Made by a program: the position numbers and the translations under genes. A stretch of 64,000 bases of DNA. Source: Ruminococcus flavefaciens FD-1. Its GTDB lineage: Bacteria; Bacillota; Clostridia; Oscillospirales; Ruminococcaceae. Below the pieces are notes generated by a model. It ran no database searches and was not told where the DNA came from. It saw nothing but the letters and a program-made list of their open reading frames with translations. The stretch is from NCBI GenBank assembly GCA_000174895.1, contig ACOK01000001.1, positions 1 through 64,000 of the forward strand. Direction: 5' to 3'. How positions within the stretch are numbered: the first letter of the stretch is position 1; each line of letters opens with the position of its first letter. Below, piece after piece: positions 35,363 to 42,822 of this stretch.

Positions 35363-36019
35363 TTACCATGTTATGGCTGAATGACTATGGATGTAGAATT
35401 CCTCCTGACTTGGCTGCCATGCTTTGACTTTGGGCGGAAACTGCGAGTCAAACTTTTCAACAGCTTCTTCGTCTTCGCAGGGAGCATCGGCATCGCACTG
35501 ATAGTAGTACCACTTGCGGCCGTCCAGAGCGCCTTCCGTCAGCTCCTTTACCAGCAGAGCAGCAGGGAAAACCTCGCCTTCAAGGCACACGTTGTACTTC
35601 TTGCAGCTTTTATAGCCACGAGCCACATAGTTATCGGGATTGCCGAAATTTATGACAGTATCGTAGCCCATTTTTCTGCCAAGGGCAAAAGTATACTCAA
35701 GGAGAGCCTTGCCAATGCCCTGACGCTGATAATCGGGATGTACACAGAGGGGACCCATTGTAAGGACGGTCTTTTCATTTCCTTCCTCGTCTTTGAGCAG
35801 ACCTTTGCAGTACATAACGCAGCCGACGATCTTTCCGCCGATTTCGAGTACATGAGCAAGCTCCGGGATAAAGTCCTTGTGGTCACGCATAACGTGGACG
35901 AAATAGTGCTCGCTGCATCCGGGAACACTGAGATTCCAGAAAGCTTCACGGTTGAGATTTTCTACTTCACGGTAGTCGTTTTTAGTTTCCTTGCGGATGA
36001 TATAGTCTGATTTATTCAT
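35363..36019 (-). CDS. GNAT-family N-acetyltransferase
   Basis: 218 residues. The GNAT core (about 5-150) shows IIRKETKNDYREVENLNREAF, the central strand MGPLCVHPDYQRQGIGKALL with the acetyl-CoA pyrophosphate loop QRQGIG, and VINFGNPDNYVARGYKSC. The C-terminal 60 residues extend the core and end in a Pro/Trp-rich stretch. Such YhbS-like enzymes acetylate small molecules or proteins; the substrate is unknown. AGGAGG lies about 8 nt upstream. A long leader (to about 36206) precedes it and may encode a small protein. Confidence 0.9.
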   Translation of the reverse strand: MNKSDYIIRKETKNDYREVENLNREAFWNLSVPGCSEHYFVHVMRDHKDFIPELAHVLEIGGKIVGCVMYCKGLLKDEEGNEKTVLTMGPLCVHPDYQRQGIGKALLEYTFALGRKMGYDTVINFGNPDNYVARGYKSCKKYNVCLEGEVFPAALLVKELTEGALDGRKWYYYQCDADAPCEDEEAVEKFDSQFPPKVKAWQPSQEEFYIHSHSAITW

Positions 36020-36134
36020 TATTTTTTTCCTCCTGAAAATGTTGACTGAAACAACGGGAGGCTTGTGTGAGACAGAATTCGCAAACCTTCCCGTTTACGC
36101 TGCTATCTCCTTTTTCATAGTATTCTTCAAACAA
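36012..36134 (-). CDS. Possible 40-residue Cys-containing leader protein before the acetyltransferase
   Basis: An open frame beginning with TTG at 36132-36134, 4 nt after AAAGGAG (36139-36145), and ending in TAA inside the acetyltransferase start, an overlap typical of coupled genes. The product has VCEFCLTQASRCFSQ, with a CxxC pair and a third cysteine. The same RNA contains the hairpin AACGGGAAGG / CCTCCCGTT. It could be a zinc-binding small protein or an unread leader. The TTG start with tight spacing keeps the call tentative. Confidence 0.35.
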   Translation of the reverse strand: MFEEYYEKGDSSVNGKVCEFCLTQASRCFSQHFQEEKNNE

Positions 36135-36212
36135 AGAACTCCTTTTAAATAAAAATTAAAGCTTGAATATCGGGAACTCCGGTTTACGGAAAAGATATCA
36201 AACTACAGCTTT

Positions 36213-36241
36213 ATTTTAGCATATTGGTGCAGCTCTGTCAA
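36213..36241 (-). promoter_or_regulatory. Promoter of the acetyltransferase transcript
   Basis: Minus-strand TTGACA (36236-36241) and TAAAAT (36213-36218), 17 bp apart. RNA would start near 36206, leaving about 187 nt before the acetyltransferase ATG. Confidence 0.75.
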
Positions 36242-36259
36242 GCGTTTTGGCATAGATGT

Positions 36260-36294
36260 GAAAAATAAAAAGAGCCGCAGGGATAACTGCGGCT
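36260..36294 (-). terminator. Terminator of tRNA-Leu
   Basis: AGCCGCAG (36273-36280) and CTGCGGCT (36287-36294) pair exactly over a 6-nt loop. Minus-strand CTTTTTATTTTTC follows. Confidence 0.9.
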
Positions 36295-36304
36295 TAATTG
36301 TTAG

Positions 36305-36386
36305 TGCGGGTGACAGGACTTGAACCTGCACACCTCTCGGTACAAGAACCTAAATCTTGCGTGTCTGCCAGTTTCACCACACCCGC
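36305..36386 (-). tRNA. tRNA-Leu (anticodon UAG)
   Basis: Acceptor arms GCGGGTG and CACCCGC pair; the anticodon arm is CAAGA-TTTAGGT-TCTTG, giving anticodon UAG for CUA and related leucine codons. The T arm GCAGGTTCAAGTCCTGTC is standard, and a class II variable arm is present. The CCA end is not encoded. Discriminator base is A, as expected for leucine. Confidence 0.96.
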
Positions 36387-36449
36387 ATAAACACATCTTT
36401 GTAATTATACATGAAAAAAATAAATTTGTCAAGTGCTGAAGAACAGAGA

Positions 36450-36483
36450 GTTCCCGCTGTATGTGCACAGCGGGAACATTTTG
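36450..36483. terminator. Hairpin terminator after the Cys-rich protein gene
   Basis: GTTCCCGCTGT (36450-36460) and ACAGCGGGAAC (36467-36477) form a perfect 11-bp stem with a 6-nt loop. The T-run is better on the plus side (ATTTTGTT), but the gene that needs it lies on the minus strand. Confidence 0.65.
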
Positions 36484-36502
36484 TTACGTTTATGAAGCCT
36501 GA

Positions 36503-36850
36503 TCACTCAGCCGCTTTTGTGTTATCAGAGGACTTTGAGTCGTCAGCAGATTTGCTGTCAGAGGCTTCTTTATTAGCTTCTTCTTTTTCTTCACGGTCGC
36601 TCTTTGACTCGATATAGATATCATCGTCAGCGATACTTCCGACAAAATTAAGCTGCTTTACAGGGATCCTCTTGAGAGGGGAGTAGATGAACTTATTACA
36701 TGAATAAGTCTGCTGAACCAGACCTCTTTTCTCGCAAAGGACCTTGTTGCCGTCTCTTGTACGCTTGCCGAACTGGCAGTAGTCGCATTTCGGATCTATA
36801 TGTTTATCGAAGTACTTAGTGCCGCCTGAAAAAATAGAGAATAAACCCAT
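36503..36850 (-). CDS. Small protein with a four-cysteine motif and acidic tail
   Basis: 115 residues. The first 70 hold four cysteines (C22, C25, C39, C51, spacing CX2C-X13-C-X11-C) that could bind zinc or an iron-sulphur cluster, within KCDYCQFGKRTRDGNKVLCE and TYSCNKFIY. Residues about 78-115 are a charged Ser/Lys/Asp/Glu tail, probably disordered. No signal peptide. AGGTGATC precedes the ATG and a TATAAT promoter is upstream. I do not recognise a named family. Confidence 0.8.
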   Translation of the reverse strand: MGLFSIFSGGTKYFDKHIDPKCDYCQFGKRTRDGNKVLCEKRGLVQQTYSCNKFIYSPLKRIPVKQLNFVGSIADDDIYIESKSDREEKEEANKEASDSKSADDSKSSDNTKAAE

Positions 36851-36882
36851 TGATGATCACCTCATGAATATTACTATTGTTT

Positions 36883-36911
36883 ATTATAACATATAAATCA
36901 GAATTTGTCCA
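36883..36911 (-). promoter_or_regulatory. Promoter of the four-cysteine protein gene
   Basis: Minus-strand TGGACA (36906-36911) and TATAAT (36883-36888) at 17-bp spacing. Confidence 0.7.
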
Positions 36912-37036
36912 GTAAAAATTGAAATAAATATATAAAATTTGTGTAATGTTCTGCAACTTTGTGAGGAATGTATAAATTGCAAGACATTAATTGTGCAATT
37001 GACGCAAAAATATTAGTGCTAACTAACAAATTTGAG

Positions 37037-37065
37037 TTGACTATGACGGTTTTTTACATTATAAT
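37037..37065 (+). promoter_or_regulatory. Promoter of the hydrogenase-regulator/hydG operon
   Basis: TTGACT (37037-37042) and TATAAT (37060-37065), 17 bp apart. Just upstream lie TTAGTGCTAACTAA (37013-37026) and an AATTGCA...TGCAATT inverted repeat (36976-37001), possible regulator sites. Between 36912 and 37036 nothing else is seen. Confidence 0.75.
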
Positions 37066-37071
37066 AATATA

Positions 37072-37212
37072 AGCGGCTGCGGGGATTTCATTCCCGTATC
37101 GGCAGTACTATTAATATTATGTTTTCGGGCAGCAGGGCAGTAACTCTGTTATCGGTCAGCAGAAAAGAATTATGCTATGATCACGTCCGTACTATGTGCG
37201 GACGTTTTTATT
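37072..37212 (+). promoter_or_regulatory. Structured leader with intrinsic terminator, candidate cis-regulatory RNA
   Basis: About 110 nt of GC-rich leader can fold, for example CTGC with GCAG enclosing GGGGA/TTCCC (37078-37107). It leads into a 10-bp terminator stem, 37183-37192 with 37196-37205 (one G-T pair), followed by TTTTTATTTG. The hairpin lies between the promoter and the first gene at 37242, so the operon can only be read if termination is avoided. I match it to no known riboswitch class. Confidence 0.55.
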
Positions 37213-37241
37213 TGCCGCTCAGTCTGTGCAAAGGAGGAAAA

Positions 37242-37490
37242 ATGGACGGAAAAAGGATAGCTGTAGTCGCTATTGTCATTGACGAGACGGATGCAGTCAC
37301 GGATGTGAACCGCATACTGCATGATTACAGCGGTATAATCATCGGGCGTATGGGTATTCCCTACAAGGAAAGAGGGATTTCCCTGATATCGGTAGCTGTG
37401 GATGCAGACCCCGACAGTATCAGCAATCTTACGGGAAAGCTGGGAAGAATAAGCGGCGTTTCGGTCAAAGCCGCAATATCAAAAAAGTGA
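37242..37490 (+). CDS. TM1266-family iron-only hydrogenase system regulator
   Basis: 82 residues starting MDGKRIAVVAIVIDE, with AAAGGAGG just before the ATG. The chain resembles the small ferredoxin-like/ACT-like TM1266 family (RILHDYSGIIIGRMGIPYKERGISLISVAVDAD), which is encoded beside [FeFe] hydrogenase maturation genes and is thought to act as a regulator; the mechanism is not established. hydG lies two genes downstream in the same operon. Confidence 0.9.
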   Translation: MDGKRIAVVAIVIDETDAVTDVNRILHDYSGIIIGRMGIPYKERGISLISVAVDADPDSISNLTGKLGRISGVSVKAAISKK

Positions 37491-37516
37491 GGTAAAGTTT
37501 TCGGGAGGAAGATAAA

Positions 37517-38215
37517 ATGAAAATGTATATCATTAAAGCCGATATAACAACACTTAATGTAGATGCGATTGTCCTTCCTGCAAACCCGCAATTAAAGAAA
37601 GGGGCTGGAGCCTCACAAGCAATTTTTGAAAAAGCTGGTGAGGAGGAATTGCGGAAAAAATGTAAATCCATAGCTCCTATTGATGTGGGTTCTGCAATTC
37701 CTACAGGAGGTTATAATTTACCATCTGAATTTATTATTCATGCTGCGGTTCCAAGATGGGTTGATGGAGGACATAATGAATATGTTTTATTGAGTTCCGC
37801 TTATCTATCAAGCTTGAAAGTTGCAGATAGAATAGGAGTTTCATCAGTTGCTTTTCCACTTTTGTCAGCTAGTAATAACGGGTTTGATCCAAGGGTGGCT
37901 TTCTATGTCGCTCAAAAAACAATAGAGAGTTTTAAAGCTGATAAAACATTAAAAGATGTTTATCTCACGATTTATGATAAAACAGCTGAAGCATTGATTA
38001 TGAATTTGGGATATGAGATTGCTGATACACCGGAGAAAATATTATTACCGGAAATCGGACTGAAAAAAGAACCGTTTAATTTGAAAAAAGAAGTTGCTGA
38101 AGCAGTAGAAATTGCTATTAATAATGCAAGAAAAATGTGGGATGACAATAAGGAAGAAATTATCAAAAATGGCATGATTATTGCTATGGATGCCGTGAAA
38201 AGATTACTAAAATAA
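37517..38215 (+). CDS. Macro-domain protein inserted in the hydrogenase maturation operon
   Basis: 232 residues. The macro domain (1-160) opens with IIKADITTLNVDAIVLPANP and has the phosphate loop GAGASQAIFEKAG and the later LLSASNNGFDP strand. Macro domains bind ADP-ribose or its derivatives, and some remove ADP-ribose from proteins. A lysine-rich helical tail (about 170-232) follows. The DNA is far richer in A and T, with codons such as TTA, ATT and AGA that the flanking genes avoid, so it looks acquired. GGGAGGA precedes the start. A link to hydrogenase is not evident. Confidence 0.85.
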   Translation: MKMYIIKADITTLNVDAIVLPANPQLKKGAGASQAIFEKAGEEELRKKCKSIAPIDVGSAIPTGGYNLPSEFIIHAAVPRWVDGGHNEYVLLSSAYLSSLKVADRIGVSSVAFPLLSASNNGFDPRVAFYVAQKTIESFKADKTLKDVYLTIYDKTAEALIMNLGYEIADTPEKILLPEIGLKKEPFNLKKEVAEAVEIAINNARKMWDDNKEEIIKNGMIIAMDAVKRLLK

Positions 38216-38229
38216 TTGGAGGTAAAATT

Positions 38230-39681
38230 ATGTACGACGTAAAATCATTAAAGGCAGAGGAATTCATCAATGATGAGGAAATAAAGGCTACTCTTGAATA
38301 TGCCGAGCAGAACAAGCACAACAAGGAACTGATCGAGTCTCTCCTTGAAAAAGCACGTCCTAAGAAGACAGGCAGAGGCGTTGAATGTTCAGGACTTACT
38401 CACAGGGAGGCAAGTGTGCTTCTGGCCTGCGATCTTCCTGAGATGACCGAAAAGATATACGCACTTGCAAGAGAGATAAAGGAGGCTTTCTACGGAGACC
38501 GCATCGTAATGTTTGCTCCTCTTTATCTTTCAAATTACTGCGTGAACCAGTGTGTCTACTGTCCGTATCATCAGCAGAACAAGGAGATCCCACGTAAGAA
38601 GCTGACACAGGACGAGGTACGTGACGAGGTCATCGCTCTCCAGGATATGGGACACAAGAGACTTGCTATCGAAGCAGGAGAGGATCCTGTAAACAATCCT
38701 ATCGAGTACATCCTTGAATGTATCAACACTATCTACTCTATCAAGCACAAGAACGGCGCAATCAGACGAGTAAATGTCAACATCGCCGCTACAACAGTTG
38801 AAAACTACAAGAAGCTGAAAGAGGCAGGGATCGGTACGTACATCCTTTTCCAGGAAACATACCACAAGGAAAGCTACGAGAAGCTCCATCCCGCAGGACC
38901 AAAGCATAACTACGCATACCACACAGAGGCTATGGACAGAGCTATGGAAGGCGGAATCGATGACGTAGGCCTCGGCGTTCTCTTCGGCCTTGATATGTAC
39001 AAGTACGAATTTGCAGGACTTATGATGCACGCTGAGCACCTTGAAGCTGTTCACGGCGTAGGACCTCATACTATAAGCGTTCCGAGAGTAAAGAGAGCAT
39101 CCGACATTGATCCGTCCGTATTTGATAACGGTATCGATGACGATACATTTGCCAAGATCATAGCCTGTATCAGAATAGCTGTTCCTTACACAGGAATGAT
39201 AATCTCTACCCGTGAGAACGAGACCTGCCGTGACAAGGTTCTCGGACTGGGCATCTCGCAGATATCAGGCGGTTCAAGAACATCAGTAGGCGGCTATGCA
39301 GGCTACTCGGCAGACGAGAGACCTCATGATACCGAGCAGTTTGATGTATCAGACCAGCGTTCACTTGACGAGGTTGTTCAGTGGCTTATGAAGGGCGGCT
39401 ATATTCCGTCATTCTGTACAGCCTGCTATCGTGAAGGACGTACAGGCGACAGATTCATGGCTCTGTGCAAAGTAGGTCAGATACAGAACTGCTGCCACCC
39501 GAACGCACTTATGACACTTCAGGAGTACCTGACAGATTACGCTTCGCCTGAGACAAGAAAGATAGGTGAGGAGCTTATCGCCCGTGAGATACAGAAAGTT
39601 CCTGATGAAAAGCGCAGAAACCGTGCTATCGAATATCTTGATGAAATAAAGAACGACGGCAAGAGAGATTTCCGTTTCTGA
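38230..39681 (+). CDS. hydG: [FeFe] hydrogenase H-cluster maturase HydG
   Basis: 483 residues. The radical-SAM cysteines are in SNYCVNQCVYCPYH (CxxxCxxC form), and the C-terminal cluster cysteines are in FCTACYREGRTG and NCCHPNAL. HydG cleaves tyrosine to give the CO and CN ligands of the H-cluster. The domain order and length match the family. Maturases HydE and HydF are not in the window. The enzyme it serves, HydCBA, is encoded at 59534-63721. Confidence 0.97.
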   Translation: MYDVKSLKAEEFINDEEIKATLEYAEQNKHNKELIESLLEKARPKKTGRGVECSGLTHREASVLLACDLPEMTEKIYALAREIKEAFYGDRIVMFAPLYLSNYCVNQCVYCPYHQQNKEIPRKKLTQDEVRDEVIALQDMGHKRLAIEAGEDPVNNPIEYILECINTIYSIKHKNGAIRRVNVNIAATTVENYKKLKEAGIGTYILFQETYHKESYEKLHPAGPKHNYAYHTEAMDRAMEGGIDDVGLGVLFGLDMYKYEFAGLMMHAEHLEAVHGVGPHTISVPRVKRASDIDPSVFDNGIDDDTFAKIIACIRIAVPYTGMIISTRENETCRDKVLGLGISQISGGSRTSVGGYAGYSADERPHDTEQFDVSDQRSLDEVVQWLMKGGYIPSFCTACYREGRTGDRFMALCKVGQIQNCCHPNALMTLQEYLTDYASPETRKIGEELIAREIQKVPDEKRRNRAIEYLDEIKNDGKRDFRF

Positions 39682-39734
39682 TCTAATAGTTAACAGTGAT
39701 AAGCGATCAATGCTTAGTTTGCGGACTATACAAC

Positions 39735-39987
39735 TTAGTATGAGTGAGCGAAAGCAGACTAACGCAATGTAAAGAGTAAGCGAGTATACGAGCGTCAGCG
39801 TGACTGCGGGCGGAGGCTCTCCGCCTATTAAAACATAAACTCACATTTCTATTTAGTAAGAGTGAGCGAAAGCAGACTAACGCAATGTAAAGAGTAAGCG
39901 AGTTTACGAGCGAAACGTGATTGCGCCGCCGCTCGCTCAGCGGCTTTACGAGCGAAACGTGACTGCGCTGCCGCTCGCTCAGCGCCT
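39735..39987. repeat. Intergenic direct repeats, family D
   Basis: No gene is supported between 39682 and 40092. A 74-bp unit starting TTAGTATGAGTGAGCGAAAG (39735-39808) recurs 118 bp later (39853-39926), and its last part, TTTACGAGCGAAACGTGA onwards, is repeated once more at 42-bp spacing (39903 and 39945). Each unit ends in a GC-rich palindrome around GCCGCTCGCTCAGCG. Function unknown; such units look like dispersed intergenic repeats. Confidence 0.82.
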
Positions 39988-40092
39988 TTCACATACATTT
40001 CATTTGACATTTCATGGACAACGTGATAAAATTGTAAAAAGGAACAGGAATGTTCTGCAAGATACAAATGAAAACACAGGAGGACAAAGAAA

Positions 40093-40254
40093 ATGACAGA
40101 AATGATAAATGCACTTACATTACTTGCAGCAAATGCTCCTCAGACAGGAGATAATTTCCCGAAGGGAATACTCATAGCAGTAGTTCTTATTGCGGCAGTT
40201 GCTGCTGTGCTTACAGCACTTGCATCAAAGAAGAAAAACGACGACGATAAATAA
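40093..40254 (+). CDS. 53-residue protein that is little more than a sorting signal (APQTG)
   Basis: ATG at 40093 follows AGGAGG by 9 nt. The product starts MTEMINALTLLAANAPQTGD, then has one hydrophobic span (about 25-43, ILIAVVLIAAVAAVLTAL) and the charged tail SKKKNDDDK. The order pentapeptide-membrane span-basic tail is that of a sortase substrate, with APQTG in place of LPxTG, yet there is almost no mature protein before it. It may be a wall-linked peptide, a sortase decoy or a small membrane protein. The sortase at 13309-13842 could act on it. Confidence 0.7.
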   Translation: MTEMINALTLLAANAPQTGDNFPKGILIAVVLIAAVAAVLTALASKKKNDDDK

Positions 40255-40265
40255 TTGAACGGATG

Positions 40266-40310
40266 TCCCTCCGCATACAATGTTATATAGTTTAGCATTG
40301 AGCGGAGGGA
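40266..40310 (+). promoter_or_regulatory. Hairpin burying the ribosome binding site of the YlmC-like gene
   Basis: TCCCTCCGC (40266-40274) pairs exactly with GCGGAGGGA (40302-40310). The right arm contains the GGAGGG binding site of the TTG-start gene at 40316, so pairing should lower its translation. With TAGTTTTGTT behind it the hairpin may also work as a weak terminator. Confidence 0.6.
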
Positions 40311-40315
40311 TAGTT

Positions 40316-40579
40316 TTGTTATGCAGCTTTGAAGAATTGCGGAGAAAAGAAGTCATCGATGTCAACACTGGCGAAAGGCTGGGCTATATTGATGATGTGG
40401 AGCTTTCCGTTCCGGACGGCAGGGCTGAGAAGCTTATTATTTACGGCAATTCAAGGATATTCGGATTCTTTGGCAAAGAGGATGACATAATAATAAAATG
40501 CTCTGAGATAAGAGTTGTGGGCAGGGAGATTGTACTTGTGGAGCGTGAAGAAGGAATTGTGCACAAAAAAGATGACTGA
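40316..40579 (+). CDS. YlmC/YmxH-family PRC-barrel protein
   Basis: 87 residues from the TTG at 40316, which follows GGAGGG by 7 nt; the ATG at 40280 lies in a hairpin without a binding site. The sequence SFEELRRKEVIDVNTGERLGYIDDVEL and the later GKEDDIIIKCSEIRVVGREIVLV match the PRC-barrel fold of the YlmC/YmxH family, linked in spore formers to sporulation. Cytoplasmic. Function uncertain. Confidence 0.85.
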   Translation: MLCSFEELRRKEVIDVNTGERLGYIDDVELSVPDGRAEKLIIYGNSRIFGFFGKEDDIIIKCSEIRVVGREIVLVEREEGIVHKKDD

Positions 40580-40619
40580 GTGTTCTTTAAGTCTGTCTGA
40601 ATATCCAATGCAAAAGTAC

Positions 40620-40648
40620 TTGATTTATCCTGCATGAAATGTTATAAT
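40620..40648 (+). promoter_or_regulatory. Promoter of rpsB-tsf
   Basis: TTGATT (40620-40625) and TATAAT (40643-40648) at 17 bp. The leader of about 110 nt to 40763 contains GTGCGCTCGGTGAGCG and other pairing segments and may be an S2-type autoregulatory leader; this was not verified. Confidence 0.7.
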
Positions 40649-40763
40649 ATTAAGGCAATTCGCACGCTTGTACTTTTACGGATTGGTGCGCTCGGTGAGC
40701 GTTGTCCGTGAGCTAAGTCGGGCGGAGGATTAAATAATAACCAATTTTAAGGAGGACTACACC

Positions 40764-41519
40764 ATGGGAGTAGTATCAATGAAGCAGCTTCTTGAGGCTG
40801 GCGTACACTTTGGTCACCAGACAAGAAGATGGAACCCGAAAATGGCACCATACATTTTCACAGAGAGAAACGGCATTTACATCATCGACCTTCAGAAGAC
40901 AGTTAAGAAGCTCGAAGATGCTTATATGTTCGTTCGTGACATCGCAGCACAGGGCGGCGAAGTACTTTTCGTAGGTACTAAGAAGCAGGCTGGCGATTCA
41001 GTTAAGGAAGAAGCTACAAGAGCAGGCGCACACTACGTTAACGCAAGATGGCTCGGCGGTATGCTCACAAACTTCAAGACAATCCAGACAAGAATCAAGA
41101 GACTTGAGCAGCTCCACACAATGGAAGAAGACGGCACATTCGCACTTCTCCCTAAGAAGGAAGTTGTTAAGCTCAACCTCGAAATAGAAAAGCTCGAGAA
41201 GTTCCTCGGCGGTATCAAGAACATGAAGAAGCTCCCTGCAGCTCTCTTTATCGTTGACCCACGCAAGGAAAAGATCGCTGTAGCTGAGGCTAAGAAGCTT
41301 AACATCCCGATCGTTGCTATCGTTGATACAAACTGCGATCCTGATGAAGTTGACTACGTAATCCCTGGTAACGACGATGCTATCAGAGCTGTAAAGCTCA
41401 TCGCCGGCACAATCGCTAACGCTGTTATCGAAGGCAGACAGGGAAGCGACGTTACTGAGGAAGCTCAGGAAGCTCCTGCAGAGGAAGCTGCTGAGGCTGA
41501 GACAGCTGACGCTGAATAA
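40764..41519 (+). CDS. rpsB: 30S ribosomal protein S2
   Basis: 251 residues. Opening [27 protein letters not shown] and blocks [28 protein letters not shown] and [25 protein letters not shown] identify S2. The C-terminal 25 residues are an Ala/Glu tail common in this group. AAGGAGG precedes the ATG. Codon use is that of a highly expressed gene. tsf follows in the usual order. Confidence 0.98.
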   Translation: MGVVSMKQLLEAGVHFGHQTRRWNPKMAPYIFTERNGIYIIDLQKTVKKLEDAYMFVRDIAAQGGEVLFVGTKKQAGDSVKEEATRAGAHYVNARWLGGMLTNFKTIQTRIKRLEQLHTMEEDGTFALLPKKEVVKLNLEIEKLEKFLGGIKNMKKLPAALFIVDPRKEKIAVAEAKKLNIPIVAIVDTNCDPDEVDYVIPGNDDAIRAVKLIAGTIANAVIEGRQGSDVTEEAQEAPAEEAAEAETADAE

Positions 41520-41614
41520 TCAAAGACTTTTATGGGGCTGCTGCGGATCCGTTTGCGGCAGCCCTGCGTTATATAAACTATAATCTACACAATATAATAC
41601 AGGAGGTAATCACA

Positions 41615-42532
41615 ATGGGTAAGGTATCCGTTGCAGAAATCAAGGAACTCATGAAGTCCACAGGCGTTGGTATGATGGACTGTAAGAAGGCACTCGAAGA
41701 GAACGATGGCGATATGGACAAGGCTATCGAGTTCCTCAGAGAAAAAGGTCTCGCTACACAGGCTAAGAAGAGCGGCAGAGCTGCTGCTGAGGGCGTTGTA
41801 ACTGCTGTTGTTAAGGGCAATGTAGGCGTTCTCCTCGAAGTAAACACAGAGACAGACTTCGCTGCTAACACAGATGATATCAGAAACTTCGTTGCAAACG
41901 TTGCTGAGACTATCATCGAGAAGAATCCTGCTGACGTTGAGGCTCTCAAGAACGAGGCTATCGCTAACGGCACAGGTACAGTAGGCGAGGCTCTTACAGA
42001 GCTCGCAGGCATGAAGATCAGAGAGAACATCGTTATCCGTCGTTTCGTAAGAATGGAAGGCAAGCTTGCTTCTTACATCCACAATGGCGGCAGCATCGGT
42101 GTTATGGTAAAGATGGACACAGACCTCGACGCTGACAAGGTTGCTTACATCGGTAAGGACGTTGCTATGCAGTCTGCTGCTCTTAACGCTCCTTATGTTA
42201 AGAGAGAGGAAGTTCCTGCTGAAGTTATCGAGAACGAGAAGAAGATCATGCTCGCTCAGATGGCTGAGGATCCTAAGATGGCATCAAAGCCTGAGCAGGT
42301 AAGAGTTAAGATCGTTGAAGGCAAGGTTGGCAAGTACTACAGCGAAAACTGCCTCCTCGAGCAGGCATTCGTTAAGGATGACAAGCTCACAGTTCAGGGC
42401 TATGTTGACGCAGAGGCTAAGAAGCTCGGCGGTTCTGTAAAGATTGTTGACGTTGTTCGTTACGAGCGTGGCGAAGGCGTTGAGAAGAAGGAAGAGAACT
42501 TCGCTGACGAGATCGCTAACATGATCAAGTAA
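41615..42532 (+). CDS. tsf: Elongation factor Ts
   Basis: 305 residues. The N-terminal UBA-like part has IKELMKSTGVGMMDCKKALEE, followed by the core with TDFAANTDDIRNFVANVAE and a coiled dimerisation region. EF-Ts reloads EF-Tu with GTP. AGGAGG precedes the start, and the spacer after rpsB holds a GC-rich hairpin without a T-run, so the two genes are read together. Confidence 0.98.
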   Translation: MGKVSVAEIKELMKSTGVGMMDCKKALEENDGDMDKAIEFLREKGLATQAKKSGRAAAEGVVTAVVKGNVGVLLEVNTETDFAANTDDIRNFVANVAETIIEKNPADVEALKNEAIANGTGTVGEALTELAGMKIRENIVIRRFVRMEGKLASYIHNGGSIGVMVKMDTDLDADKVAYIGKDVAMQSAALNAPYVKREEVPAEVIENEKKIMLAQMAEDPKMASKPEQVRVKIVEGKVGKYYSENCLLEQAFVKDDKLTVQGYVDAEAKKLGGSVKIVDVVRYERGEGVEKKEENFADEIANMIK

Positions 42533-42550
42533 TTGAAAAATGATACGGAA

Positions 42551-42584
42551 ATGCAGCAGTGAATTGCCACTGCTGCATTTTTTT
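42551..42584 (+). terminator. Terminator of rpsB-tsf
   Basis: ATGCAGCAGTG (42551-42561) and CACTGCTGCAT (42568-42578) form an exact 11-bp stem with loop AATTGC, followed by seven T. Confidence 0.95.
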
Positions 42585-42751
42585 ATGTGTTGAACTGATG
42601 AAACTTTTCTTTCACAATTGGATCTCGGCAGCTCACGGCTTGTCTCAGCGAACGACGAAATATAAAGAAATGGACAATTTTTCCACATGATTTTCTTTGT
42701 GATATAGTGGGAATCAACAATAATGAGTATGAAAATTTGTCTATTTGTCTA

Positions 42752-42780
42752 TTGCGCACATTGCCGAAATATGATATAAT
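42752..42780 (+). promoter_or_regulatory. Promoter of the MoxR-DUF58-transglutaminase operon
   Basis: TTGCGC (42752-42757) and TATAAT (42775-42780) at 17 bp, about 40 nt before the MoxR start. The rest of 42585-42750 shows nothing. Confidence 0.6.
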
Positions 42781-42822
42781 ATACCTAATTGGATAATATG
42801 CTCAATAACGAGGTAGCTTTTT

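Noticed and set aside
36012..36206. T-box or known riboswitch in the leader of the acetyltransferase
   Set aside because: No T-box core or recognised aptamer motif; only a simple AACGGGAAGG/CCTCCCGTT hairpin is seen.
37119..37241. N-terminal extension of the TM1266-family gene from an upstream ATG
   Set aside because: It would read through the terminator hairpin and has no binding site; the ATG at 37242 has AAAGGAGG.
39849..40067. Minus-strand frame with two copies of AERAAAQSRFARK
   Set aside because: It is a translation of the intergenic direct repeats; no ribosome binding site and no domain.
42598..42690. Short frame MKLFFHNWISAAHGLSQR between tsf and the MoxR gene
   Set aside because: No ribosome binding site before the ATG and no other support.
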